From contig JALFIR010000038.1 of NCBI GenBank assembly GCA_022776215.1, positions 28,187-92,186 on the forward strand: DNA of 64,000 nucleotides. The letters run 5' to 3'. The position numbers were made by a program, and so were the translations under genes. Positions 9,254 through 17,878 of this stretch are shown piece by piece. This DNA comes from Colivicinus sp022776215 (GTDB lineage: Bacteria; Bacillota_I; Bacilli_A; Erysipelotrichales; Erysipelotrichaceae). Each line of letters begins with the position of its first letter. Within the stretch, counting starts at the first letter, position 1. Below the pieces are notes generated by a model. That model did not search any database. It was not told where the DNA came from and saw nothing but the letters and a program-made list of their open reading frames with translations.

Positions 9254-11538
9254 TGAAAGATTTTTTTAGCAGTAAATTAAATGTCTTTTTATCAGTCGTG
9301 TTAGTGGCTATCGTTGGTGTTTGCGTATGGTTTGCGTTTACACTATTCGGCAATCCTTTTGACAAGAGTATTGTTGCTGCTAACTTTAGTGGTATGAATA
9401 AGACTGAGGTTGAGAAGTGGATCGATGATAATAAACTTGATAAGAGTAAATATAGTTATTCTTTCCAATATGATGAAGTCATTGAACAAAACTATGTAGT
9501 TTATCAATCTGTCAAAGAAGGTGAAAAGATTAATGATTCTTTAACTATTGTTTATTCAAATGGCAAGGATCCAAGTGGTGCTAAGGATGTAGCTTCTGAA
9601 ATTAAAAATATGTCAGCTGATGAGGCTAGAAAATGGTTTTTAGTCAATGAATATACAAATGTTTCTTTCTTATATGAAATAAGCGATGTTCAAGAATTTG
9701 GTAAATTAATTAGTGTTAATCCAAGTAATGCGACTAAGAGCGATAATATAACAGTAACATATTCTCTAGGCAAATCAATCGAAGATATTATTACTACGGT
9801 TCCTAATTTTTCTACTTATACTGAATTAGAAATTAGAGAATGGGCGAAACAATATGCGATTGATTTGAGTATTAAATATGAAGAACATGATATTGCTAAG
9901 GAAGGTGAATTCATTTCTCAATCTATTCCTGCTAATAAAGAAATAAAGGGTGGTCAAGCTTTGACTGTTACTCTATCTAGTGGCAAGGGAGATGGAAGTT
10001 CTAAGACTATTCCTGATACTTATTTGGGTTTGAGTGAGTCTGATTTTATTGCTAAGTTAAAGGCATTGGGCTTTACTAACTTATCAAAGTCTAATACAAC
10101 TTACTATGCCGAAGGTATTGAAAAGGGTCATATTTATTCTTATGATGATGGCACTTTTAGTACAAGTAGAACAATTAATTATGCTTTATCTGAAGGCAAA
10201 TATACTTTTGATGCAAAGGAATTTAACGATAAGACAAAGACTGATGCTGAGAAGGTGGCTGCTAATTTAAAGAATAGGAATGCAAGAATCGACAGTAAAC
10301 TAATTACTATTGAATTTGTTGCTGGTGACAAGAATGATGAAAAGGCTGGCAAAACATATGATTGTGCAGCTAGTAAGAATGCAATTTCTTGTAAGGTTTA
10401 TTCAAGTGATAATAGTGCTAAAGCTTTAATTCCTACTAATAATCAGCATTTAGGCAAGGACCCACAAACTTATATTGATGCTTGTAAGAAATTAGGTTTT
10501 ACTAATTTTAAGAAATTAGATACTACTTATTTCTCTACTACATTAAAGAAAGATACTTTGTATTCTTATGATGATGGTGAATTATCTTTGAGTAAGACTC
10601 TAGAATATGCTTTGTCTGCAGGTCCTTATTCATTTAATGCGAACGATTTTAATGGATTGAGCAAAGATGAGGCTTCTAAGAAGGCTGCTGATTTAAAAGC
10701 TCGTAATGCAAGATTAAATGGCTCTTTAATTACCATTAGTTTTACAAATGGTACTAGTAGTTCTGTAAGTTCTGGTAAGGTGTTTGATTGCTCTGCAAGT
10801 AAGAATAATATTTCATGTAAGGTAAATGGAGAATCTAGTGGTGGTACTACAACTGGTAAAACTGCTACTATTCCTGATACTTATTTAAATATGAAAGAAG
10901 CAGATTTCTTAACAAAAGTAAAGGCATTAGGCTTCTCTATTTTTGCAAAGTCTAGCACAACATATTTCTCAGAGAATTATCCTGCTGGAAATGTATATTC
11001 TTATGATGATGGTACTTTTGATTTAGGCAGAACTATTAACTATGCTTTATCTGCTGGCAAATATTCTTTCAATGCTGATGAATTTAATGGCATTAGTAAG
11101 GAAGATGCTACTAATAAGGCTAATGCATATAAGAATAGAAATGCAGATAGAGGCAACTTGAGTATTTCGTTCACAAATGGTGAATCTAATTCTTCCAATG
11201 CTGGTAAGACTTATGCTTGTTCATACTCTTATCAAAATATTTCTTGTAAAGTTTATACAAGTAATGGTTCTACTCCCAGTGTAGCAAATGGAACAATTTT
11301 AAGTCTTGGTCTATTAAAAACAAATTATAAGGGTAACTCTTATGATGAAACTAAGAATGGCATCGTTGATTATTTGAAGACCCAAGGATTTACTAATATT
11401 TCTGTTGAATCTATAACTAGTACAGATCCTATTTATTCTATTTATTCCATTACAGTAAATGGTGCTAATCATTCTAGTAATGGTGAATATCCCGTTGGTA
11501 GCACAATAGTTGTAACTATTGTTTCTAAGAATCCTTGA
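9253..11538 (+). CDS. Membrane-anchored PASTA-type repeat protein
   Basis: 761 residues. One membrane helix lies at about residues 9-31, so most of the protein is outside. Residues of about 34-250 form three PASTA-like units, each ending in a pattern such as QALTVTLSSGKG. Residues of about 252-675 are three tandem units of about 140 residues sharing YSYDDG, a YALS..G..F segment, RNAR-like and F.C..S...SCKV motifs; a last PASTA-like unit ends the protein. PASTA domains bind peptidoglycan or lipid II, normally on PknB-type kinases or penicillin-binding proteins; no kinase or transpeptidase domain is present here. A good SD (GGAGG) precedes the ATG. Confidence 0.7.
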   Translation: MKDFFSSKLNVFLSVVLVAIVGVCVWFAFTLFGNPFDKSIVAANFSGMNKTEVEKWIDDNKLDKSKYSYSFQYDEVIEQNYVVYQSVKEGEKINDSLTIVYSNGKDPSGAKDVASEIKNMSADEARKWFLVNEYTNVSFLYEISDVQEFGKLISVNPSNATKSDNITVTYSLGKSIEDIITTVPNFSTYTELEIREWAKQYAIDLSIKYEEHDIAKEGEFISQSIPANKEIKGGQALTVTLSSGKGDGSSKTIPDTYLGLSESDFIAKLKALGFTNLSKSNTTYYAEGIEKGHIYSYDDGTFSTSRTINYALSEGKYTFDAKEFNDKTKTDAEKVAANLKNRNARIDSKLITIEFVAGDKNDEKAGKTYDCAASKNAISCKVYSSDNSAKALIPTNNQHLGKDPQTYIDACKKLGFTNFKKLDTTYFSTTLKKDTLYSYDDGELSLSKTLEYALSAGPYSFNANDFNGLSKDEASKKAADLKARNARLNGSLITISFTNGTSSSVSSGKVFDCSASKNNISCKVNGESSGGTTTGKTATIPDTYLNMKEADFLTKVKALGFSIFAKSSTTYFSENYPAGNVYSYDDGTFDLGRTINYALSAGKYSFNADEFNGISKEDATNKANAYKNRNADRGNLSISFTNGESNSSNAGKTYACSYSYQNISCKVYTSNGSTPSVANGTILSLGLLKTNYKGNSYDETKNGIVDYLKTQGFTNISVESITSTDPIYSIYSITVNGANHSSNGEYPVGSTIVVTIVSKNP
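10006..11262 (+). repeat. Three tandem coding repeats of about 420 bp inside the PASTA-type gene
   Basis: Three units start near 10006, 10420 and 10864. Each carries a close copy of the DNA segment encoding YSYDDG (near 10137, 10560 and 10998), a downstream YALS block, and a Cys-x4-Lys-Asn/SCKV block. Similarity is clear at protein level and locally high in DNA, suggesting internal duplication. Exact unit edges were set by eye. Confidence 0.7.
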
Positions 11539-11543
11539 TAATT

Positions 11544-12551
11544 ATGAACCGTATTAAATATTATTTTGAACGTCTATTTGAAATAGATTGGAAGAATATG
11601 TTTAGGGTTGTAGGTAAGATATCTAAAAGATGCCATAAGCCTTATATTCTTATTCTATTTGATACAATTTGGTGTTCTATTAAGTATGGTGCTGGTTATA
11701 TGGATTATTTCCAGTTCTTCTTTGAAAATTTAAATTCTAAACAAAGGGCAACTTATATTAATCGCACGGTAAATAATAAATATCATCGTTTATTGAATAA
11801 TCGTGATTATTTCCATTTGTTTCAAAATAAACATGAATTTTTAAATACATATAAGGAATTTATTAAAAGAGATTTCTTATTGTTGGATGAATGCACTTAT
11901 GATGAATTCTTATATTTTGTAAAGAAACATCCTGTATTTATTGCGAAGCCTGATGATGGCTTATGTGGTATAGGTGTAGAACTTGTTGATACTAATGGAT
12001 GTGACTTAAAGGGTCTATATGATAAATTGCTTACTAATAAACAAAACTTATTAGAAGAGAGAATAGTTCAAAACGCCGAGATGAATAAACTTTATCCTGA
12101 GGCTATTAATACTTTGAGAGTTGTTACTATTAATCGTTTTGGTAAAGTTAGTGTTCCTTTTGTAGCTTTGAGAATTGGGACAGGTGGTAGACATGTGGAT
12201 AATTTCCATGCTGGTGGTTGTTTCTCTGTTGTAGACAGTGATGGAGTGGTTAGAAAACCTGCTTTGGATAAAGAAAACAGAATCTATGATGTTCATCCAG
12301 ATACTGGTACTTCTATTATTGGATTTAAGGTTCCAATGTATGATGAAGTAATTGAACAATGTAAGAAAATGGCTTTGGTTACACCTGAAATCGGTTATAC
12401 AGGTTGGGATATGGCAATAGGTGAAAAGGGTATTGATGTAGTAGAGGCTAATCAATTACCTGGATATGACATTTATCAGTCTTATCCTCATTTGAATGCT
12501 GACTTGTGTGGATTGAAGCCACGTTTCGACGAAGCTATATTTAATAAATAA
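11544..12551 (+). CDS. Sugar-transfer-associated ATP-grasp family protein
   Basis: 335 residues from the ATG at 11544; a TTG three codons earlier (11535) is possible but less likely because it overlaps the previous stop. The central KPDDGLCGIGVELV segment, the NAEMNKLYPEAINTLRVVT block, and the ending IGYTGWDMAIGEKGIDVVEAN are characteristic of the ATP-grasp family linked to sugar transfer in capsule and wall-glycan loci. The probable chemistry is ATP-dependent ligation; the substrate is unknown. It is the last gene of the surface operon that begins with the Phd-like regulator. Confidence 0.75.
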   Translation: MNRIKYYFERLFEIDWKNMFRVVGKISKRCHKPYILILFDTIWCSIKYGAGYMDYFQFFFENLNSKQRATYINRTVNNKYHRLLNNRDYFHLFQNKHEFLNTYKEFIKRDFLLLDECTYDEFLYFVKKHPVFIAKPDDGLCGIGVELVDTNGCDLKGLYDKLLTNKQNLLEERIVQNAEMNKLYPEAINTLRVVTINRFGKVSVPFVALRIGTGGRHVDNFHAGGCFSVVDSDGVVRKPALDKENRIYDVHPDTGTSIIGFKVPMYDEVIEQCKKMALVTPEIGYTGWDMAIGEKGIDVVEANQLPGYDIYQSYPHLNADLCGLKPRFDEAIFNK

Positions 12552-12603
12552 TTGTTACTAGTAAATCCTTCTTTGGTATAATTTATACAGATACTTTAGG
12601 AGG
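12552..12603 (+). promoter_or_regulatory. nifJ promoter and ribosome-binding site
   Basis: An extended -10 element TGGTATAAT (TATAAT at 12577-12582) is preceded by a weak -35 TTGTTA (12552-12557, 19-base spacing). A strong AGGAGG at 12598-12603 lies 11 bases before the nifJ ATG. Unlike many other promoters in the window, this one has a normal leader. Confidence 0.7.
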
Positions 12604-12614
12604 ATTTTTTTAAT

Positions 12615-15600
12615 ATGGGAAAAGTATTCCAATCAATGGATGGAAATACAGCTACTGCCCATTGCGCGTATGCGTTTACTGAAGTAGCTTGTATTTATCC
12701 AATTACACCTTCTTCTCCAATGGCTGAAGTTATCGACACTTGGTCAACAGAAGGTCGTAAGAACATTTTTGATTCAACTGTAAAGGTTGTAGAAATGCAA
12801 TCTGAAGGTGGTGCTGCAGGTGCTTTACACGGTGCTTTACAAGGTGGTACTTTAGGTGCTACATTTACTGCTTCACAAGGTTTCTTGTTGATGATTCCTA
12901 ATATGTATAAGTTAGCAGGTGAATTATTACCAGCTGTTATTCATACTAGTGCTAGATCTTTAGCAGGCCGTGCTTTGTCTATTTTTGGTGATCACCAAGA
13001 TATCTACTCTGCAAGACAAACAGGCATGTGCATGCTTGCTTCTCATTCTGTTCAAGAATGTATGGATCTTGCTGGTGTAGCTCACTTGGCTGCTATTAAG
13101 GGTTCACTTCCTTTCATTCATTTCTTTGATGGCTTTAGAACTTCTCATGAAATTCAAAAGGTTGAAGTAATGGATCAAGAATTCTTAAAATCACTTGTTG
13201 ATATGGATGCAGTTGCTAAGTTTAAAGCTAACGCTTTAAACCCTCATACAAATCCAGTAACAAGAGGTGGTGCTGAGAATGATGATATTTACTTCCCAGC
13301 TAGAGAAGCTGCTAATGGTTATTACGAAGCTATTCCTGATATCGTTAACGATTATATGCAAAAGATTTCTGAGCATACAGGAAGAACTTATGCTCCATTT
13401 ACTTACTATGGTGCACCTGATGCTGATAGAATTATCATCGCTATGGGTTCTGTTACTGAAACAATCAAGGAAACTATCGATGCTTTAAGAGCTAAGGGTG
13501 AAAAAGTTGGTTTAATTAAAGTTCATCTTTATAGACCATTCTCTGTTAAATATCTTGAAAAGGTATTACCAGCTAGCGTTAAGAAGATTGCTGTTCTTGA
13601 TAGAACAATTGAAGCTGGTGCTAGAGAACCTCTATTCTTAGATGTTTGTGATGCTTTAAGAGAACACAAAGATTTAACAATCATTGGTGGTAGATATGGT
13701 TTATCAAGTAGAGATACTGCTCCAAACCAAATCAAGGCTGTTTATGATGAATTAGCTCATGATAATCCAAGAGAAGAATTTACAATTGGTATTGAAGATG
13801 ATGTTACTCATTTATCACTTCCAGTTGATCCTAACTTTCATGTAGATGCAGATTATACATCTTGTCTATTCTTTGGTTTAGGTAGTGATGGTACTGTTGG
13901 TGCTAACAAGTCATCTATTAAGATTATTGGTGATAATACTGACCAATATGCACAAGCATATTTCCAATATGACTCTAAGAAGGCTGGTGGTGTTACTAGA
14001 TCTCACTTAAGATTTGGTCCTTCTCCTATTAGATCTACATATTATATTAGTAATGCCGACTTTATTTCTTGTTCATTAGATTCATACTGCTTCAAGTATG
14101 ATATGACTAAGCAATTAAAGGATGGTGGTACTTTCTTGCTTAATACTTCTTTCCCTAAGGAAGAAATTGCTAAGCACTTACCAAATAGAATGCTTGCAGG
14201 TTTAGCTAAGAAACATGCTAAGTTCTATATCATTGATGCTACAAAGATTTGTGCTGAAATTGGTATGGGTAGAAGAACAAATACTACTCTTCAATCTGCA
14301 TTCTTCGCATTGAATGAACAAATCATGCCATATGATAAGGCTCTAGAACTTATGAAATATATGGCTAAGAAGTCTTACTCTAAGAAGGGTGATGATGTAG
14401 TTGAAATGAACTACAGAGCAATCGATGCTGGTAAGGCGGGTCTTGTTGAAGTTACTGTTGATCCAGCTTGGGCTGAATTAACATATGATGCAAATAAGGC
14501 TAATACAGGTGATGCTTACTTTGATAATCATGTATCTGTAATTAACGCATTAGATGGTTATGATCTACCAGTTTCTAATTTCTTGAAGTATGGATTACCT
14601 GATGGTTCATTACAATCAAATGTTGCATTCAAGGAAAAGAGAACTATCGCAGTTAATGTTCCTAAGTGGAACAGCGCAAACTGTATTCAATGTGGTTTCT
14701 GTGCATTTGTATGTCCACATGCTACTATTAGACCAGTTCTATTAACTGATGAAGAAATCAAGAATGCACCAAAAGAATTTGATACTATTCCTGCTATGGG
14801 CAAGGGTGTTGAAAACCTTAAGTTCAGAATTCAAGTTTCACCTGCTAACTGTGTAGGTTGTGGTTTGTGTGCTGAAGAATGTCCAGGTAAGGGTGGTAAG
14901 AAGGCTCTTGAAATGGTTGATGTTAATGAAGAGCTTGAAAACGAAGTTCTTGCAGACTACATGTTCAAGGATCTAGAACCTAAGACAACTTATTATCCAA
15001 CTAATACAATTAAGGGTTCTCAATTCTTAAAGCCTTACTTTGAAGTATCTGGTGCTTGTCCTGGATGTGGTGAAGCTCCTTACTATAAGTTAGTTTCTCA
15101 ATTATTCGGACGTGATATGCTAGTTGCAAATGCTACTGGTTGTTCAATGATTTATTGTTCAAGTGCTCCATCTACTCCATTTGTTAAGGATAACAATGGT
15201 GAGGGTGTTGCTTGGGCTAACTCATTATTTGAAGATAATGCTGAATATGGCTATGGTATGGCTATTGCTCAAAACTACAAGGAAGCTAAGATTTTAAGCA
15301 TCATGGAAGCTAACTTAGATTCTGATTGTGGTGATGCATTCAAGAAATATATCGCTGCTGGCAACAACAGAGATGCTCAAAGAGCATGTGTTGATGAAGT
15401 AGTTGCTGCTGTTAAGGCTAGCTCAAATCCTGCAGTTAAGGAATTATTAGAATTCGAAAGAGATCTAGTATCTAAGTCTGTATGGATCGTTGGTGGTGAT
15501 GGTTGGGCATATGATATCGGTTACGGAGGCCTAGACCATGTACTTGCTAATAACGTTAATGTTAACGTATTAGTTCTAGATACAGAAGTTTACTCTAATA

Positions 15601-16118
15601 CTGGTGGCCAATCTTCTAAGTCATCTCAAGCTGCTTCTATTGCTAAGTTTGCTGCTGGTGGTAAGGCTACAGCTAAGAAAGACTTAGGCCAAATCGCTAT
15701 GGCTTATGGCCATGTATATGTTGCTTCAGTATCTATGGGTGCTAACAGAATGCAATTATTAAAGGCTCTTGAAGAAGCTGAAAGCTACGATGGACCATCT
15801 CTAATCATTGCTTACTGTCCATGTGCTGAACAAGGTATCAGATCTGGTCTTGCTTCTCAACAAAAGGTTGAAGCTAATGCTGTTAAGTGTGGTTACACTA
15901 CTCTATACAGATTCGATCCACGTAAGGAACAACCTCTAACAATCGATTCTAAGGAACCAAATTGGGATGAATTTGAAGCATTCTTAATGAATGAAAATAG
16001 ATACAACCAATTGCCTAAGATCAGAGGTCAAGAGGCTGCTGAGGCTGCATTTGCTAAGACAAAGAGTGATGCTCAAAAGCGTTATAAGAGACTAGTTGCT
16101 CTATCTAAAGAGTGCTAA
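12615..16118 (+). CDS. nifJ: Pyruvate:ferredoxin (flavodoxin) oxidoreductase
   Basis: 1167 residues, the full single-chain homodimeric form. It oxidises pyruvate with CoA to acetyl-CoA and CO2 and reduces ferredoxin, a central oxygen-sensitive step in anaerobes. The N-terminal domain has YPITPSSPMAE; two 4Fe-4S motifs begin at Cys690 (CIQCGFCAFVCP) and Cys746 (CVGCGLCAEECP); another Cys pair is in GACPGCGEAPYY; the thiamine-diphosphate motif GDGWAYDIGYGG lies near residue 961 and YSNTGGQSSKS follows. It is monocistronic: own promoter upstream, terminator downstream. Confidence 0.97.
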   Translation: MGKVFQSMDGNTATAHCAYAFTEVACIYPITPSSPMAEVIDTWSTEGRKNIFDSTVKVVEMQSEGGAAGALHGALQGGTLGATFTASQGFLLMIPNMYKLAGELLPAVIHTSARSLAGRALSIFGDHQDIYSARQTGMCMLASHSVQECMDLAGVAHLAAIKGSLPFIHFFDGFRTSHEIQKVEVMDQEFLKSLVDMDAVAKFKANALNPHTNPVTRGGAENDDIYFPAREAANGYYEAIPDIVNDYMQKISEHTGRTYAPFTYYGAPDADRIIIAMGSVTETIKETIDALRAKGEKVGLIKVHLYRPFSVKYLEKVLPASVKKIAVLDRTIEAGAREPLFLDVCDALREHKDLTIIGGRYGLSSRDTAPNQIKAVYDELAHDNPREEFTIGIEDDVTHLSLPVDPNFHVDADYTSCLFFGLGSDGTVGANKSSIKIIGDNTDQYAQAYFQYDSKKAGGVTRSHLRFGPSPIRSTYYISNADFISCSLDSYCFKYDMTKQLKDGGTFLLNTSFPKEEIAKHLPNRMLAGLAKKHAKFYIIDATKICAEIGMGRRTNTTLQSAFFALNEQIMPYDKALELMKYMAKKSYSKKGDDVVEMNYRAIDAGKAGLVEVTVDPAWAELTYDANKANTGDAYFDNHVSVINALDGYDLPVSNFLKYGLPDGSLQSNVAFKEKRTIAVNVPKWNSANCIQCGFCAFVCPHATIRPVLLTDEEIKNAPKEFDTIPAMGKGVENLKFRIQVSPANCVGCGLCAEECPGKGGKKALEMVDVNEELENEVLADYMFKDLEPKTTYYPTNTIKGSQFLKPYFEVSGACPGCGEAPYYKLVSQLFGRDMLVANATGCSMIYCSSAPSTPFVKDNNGEGVAWANSLFEDNAEYGYGMAIAQNYKEAKILSIMEANLDSDCGDAFKKYIAAGNNRDAQRACVDEVVAAVKASSNPAVKELLEFERDLVSKSVWIVGGDGWAYDIGYGGLDHVLANNVNVNVLVLDTEVYSNTGGQSSKSSQAASIAKFAAGGKATAKKDLGQIAMAYGHVYVASVSMGANRMQLLKALEEAESYDGPSLIIAYCPCAEQGIRSGLASQQKVEANAVKCGYTTLYRFDPRKEQPLTIDSKEPNWDEFEAFLMNENRYNQLPKIRGQEAAEAAFAKTKSDAQKRYKRLVALSKEC

Positions 16119-16129
16119 TCAATCAAATT

Positions 16130-16154
16130 AAAGGAGTTCATTTGAACTCCTTTT
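16130..16154. terminator. Bidirectional terminator between nifJ and the PemK-like gene
   Basis: A 10-bp perfect stem (AAAGGAGTTC at 16130-16139 with GAACTCCTTT at 16144-16153) with a 4-base loop is followed by T on the plus strand and, read on the minus strand, by a short A/T-rich tail. It sits exactly between two convergent genes. Confidence 0.75.
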
Positions 16155-17138
16155 CTATGCAAATAATTCGTCATATAACCATTCTATTTTTTTATTCTCA
16201 TAAGCTATTATAGAAACAATATCTCTCACCAATTCCTTATCCACTACCTCTAATTTATTGAGATATTCTTCTTTAGGTAAAGTAATAATATTACTAAACT
16301 CTTTATCTTCATCAAAATACTCGACACCATAGTTAGTACCTTTTATAGAAAATAAGTATATATAATTATTAAAACCACAATAGAATTTTTGACCTACATT
16401 AAATCTAAAATAGTGATTTTTAAAAGTAGATTCTTTCTTATTATTGTTTCTGTTTTTAATTTCTATTGAGTACTTCTTTTCTGAAACTATGTGATATGCA
16501 TTATTTAGGAAAGTTTCAATATGTTTGTTACACAAACGATATCTACAACGATTTAACTTTATTTCGCCATCTTTATCTTCAATTAGTTTATAAATTATTG
16601 CCTTATTATTCTTTGAATCAAATTCATGAATATAAAACAAATTATGACCATCCTTAATGATGTTTCCTTTTTGAAAAAAATGAGCACAATCTATTAGAAG
16701 CTGTCCTTTTGTTCTTAATCTAGTATTAATTTTATTCAATTGATTCGTCTTAAGACTATCTACTATATAAAGAATTTCGTCCTTATCTATTTCGTAGCAG
16801 TTATTTAGATTAAAGTAAGTATCTTTTGTAAAGTTGTAATTATCTTTATTTAGCAAGTAATAATGATTAAAATCATTTTTCTTACTTGTACATGAATATG
16901 CATAAATACTATTGCCTTTTTTCTTTGCGACTATAAAAGGACGAATACGATGACTTTCTTCTATTTTTTCTAGATTATCGCATCTTGTAATTCCAAACAC
17001 TATATCACCAGGTCTAATTTGTTCAAATAATTTATCATGATCAATATCTTTTAATTGTGGAACTAAGTCAGTTAATGATAGTTCTTTCTTTTTAAAAAAA
17101 TTTTTAAGATAATTTAAAATTGTTTTTAATAATTTCAT
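16155..17138 (-). CDS. Large PemK/MazF-like protein
   Basis: 327 residues. After a basic, helical N terminus, residues of about 38-90 match the MazF/PemK barrel pattern: IRPGDIVFGITRC, then SHRIRPFIVAKKKGN and YAYSCTS. MazF/PemK proteins are mRNA interferases, usually about 110 residues and paired with a small antitoxin; this one carries some 200 extra C-terminal residues rich in Lys, Asn and Tyr, and no antitoxin gene adjoins it. Whether it is a toxin or a domesticated relative cannot be decided. AAAGGAG lies 7 bases before its ATG. It stands alone between nifJ and plsY. Confidence 0.5.
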   Translation of the reverse strand: MKLLKTILNYLKNFFKKKELSLTDLVPQLKDIDHDKLFEQIRPGDIVFGITRCDNLEKIEESHRIRPFIVAKKKGNSIYAYSCTSKKNDFNHYYLLNKDNYNFTKDTYFNLNNCYEIDKDEILYIVDSLKTNQLNKINTRLRTKGQLLIDCAHFFQKGNIIKDGHNLFYIHEFDSKNNKAIIYKLIEDKDGEIKLNRCRYRLCNKHIETFLNNAYHIVSEKKYSIEIKNRNNNKKESTFKNHYFRFNVGQKFYCGFNNYIYLFSIKGTNYGVEYFDEDKEFSNIITLPKEEYLNKLEVVDKELVRDIVSIIAYENKKIEWLYDELFA

Positions 17139-17205
17139 TTATGCACTCCTTTTCTAACCATCTTAATTGTAAGAAAAAGGGTGTACATAAATCACACCAC
17201 CCAAA

Positions 17206-17230
17206 AGAAAAGTAGGATTCAATCCTACTT
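17206..17230 (-). terminator. plsY terminator (minus strand)
   Basis: AAGTAGGATT and AATCCTACTT (17210-17219 and 17221-17230) form a stem that overlaps the plsY stop codon; on the minus strand it is followed by TTCTTTT. The 86-base gap 17139-17224 otherwise holds the SD of the PemK-like gene and a small GGTGT/ACACC hairpin. Confidence 0.65.
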
Positions 17231-17839
17231 GATAAATGAAACTTTATTTTCTTTTCCTTGAATAAGTCTTTTAATATTAGCTCTATGCATGAATATTACA
17301 AATAATGTAAGAAGTAATACTAGAGTCGCTAATGAGTTATCCTTATATGTAAGAAAGCCCATGATAGTTGCCATTGTTAGAGCAGACATAGAAGCTAGTG
17401 ACATATATTTAGTTAGACATAAGACAATTATGAATACTAACACTGGATATAAGAATGTAAAGATAAAGTCATGCGTTATAAATAAGGCAATACCTAAGAT
17501 ATAACCCATAGAACACGCTACTGCTTTACCACCTCTAAATTGTGCAAAGACTGGGAAACAGTGTCCTATACATACTGCTAATCCTGCATAGCGAGCATAT
17601 TCTGGTGAAATCTTATTTACAATTACCATCACAATAAATGCTTTTAAGGCATCTAGAATAATAACTGAAATACCAGCTTTTTTGCCTAATACTCTACCTG
17701 CATTGGTTCCACCTAGATTACCAGAACCCTTAGTTCTAATATCTACACCGTAAAATACTTTACCAATAATAAGGGCCCAGGGAATAGAACCAACAAGATA
17801 CCCAACAATCAGCCACAAAATCAATATAATAGTTTTCAT
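17225..17839 (-). CDS. plsY: Acyl-phosphate:glycerol-3-phosphate acyltransferase PlsY
   Basis: 204 residues with about five membrane segments. It transfers an acyl group from acyl phosphate to glycerol 3-phosphate, the first step of phospholipid synthesis. The family blocks YLVGSIPWALIIGK, the glycine-rich KGSGNLGGTNAGRVLG, GHCFPVFAQFRGGKAVA are all present near residues 12-115. It is divergent from parE, as in other Firmicutes. Its ATG lies 6 bases after a TATAAT on the minus strand, so a leaderless mRNA is predicted. Confidence 0.95.
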   Translation of the reverse strand: MKTIILILWLIVGYLVGSIPWALIIGKVFYGVDIRTKGSGNLGGTNAGRVLGKKAGISVIILDALKAFIVMVIVNKISPEYARYAGLAVCIGHCFPVFAQFRGGKAVACSMGYILGIALFITHDFIFTFLYPVLVFIIVLCLTKYMSLASMSALTMATIMGFLTYKDNSLATLVLLLTLFVIFMHRANIKRLIQGKENKVSFIK

Positions 17840-17878
17840 AAAAAAATTATAACAAAACTTTTGGTATAATTGACTGGT
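17840..17878. promoter_or_regulatory. Divergent plsY/parE promoters, both predicted leaderless
   Basis: In this 39-base gap the minus strand has TGTTATAAT (-10 at 17851-17846) 6 bases before the plsY ATG, and the plus strand has TGGTATAAT (-10 at 17865-17870) 8 bases before the parE ATG. Both are extended -10 elements (TGn before TATAAT). Neither gene has a Shine-Dalgarno sequence. With transcription starting about 7 bases after the -10 box, both mRNAs would begin at or next to the start codon. Confidence 0.7.

Noticed and set aside
10006..11262. CRISPR-like array
   Set aside because: Repeats are about 420 bp, coding and in frame; no short direct repeats with unique spacers exist anywhere in the window.
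12051..12455. 134-codon open frame on the minus strand inside the ATP-grasp gene
   Set aside because: It lies fully within a well-supported gene, has no SD or promoter, and its composition follows from the antisense of that gene.
17870..17878. TTG start for parE
   Set aside because: The T of this TTG is the last base of the TATAAT -10 box, so it cannot be in the mRNA; ATG 17879 fits the family start.
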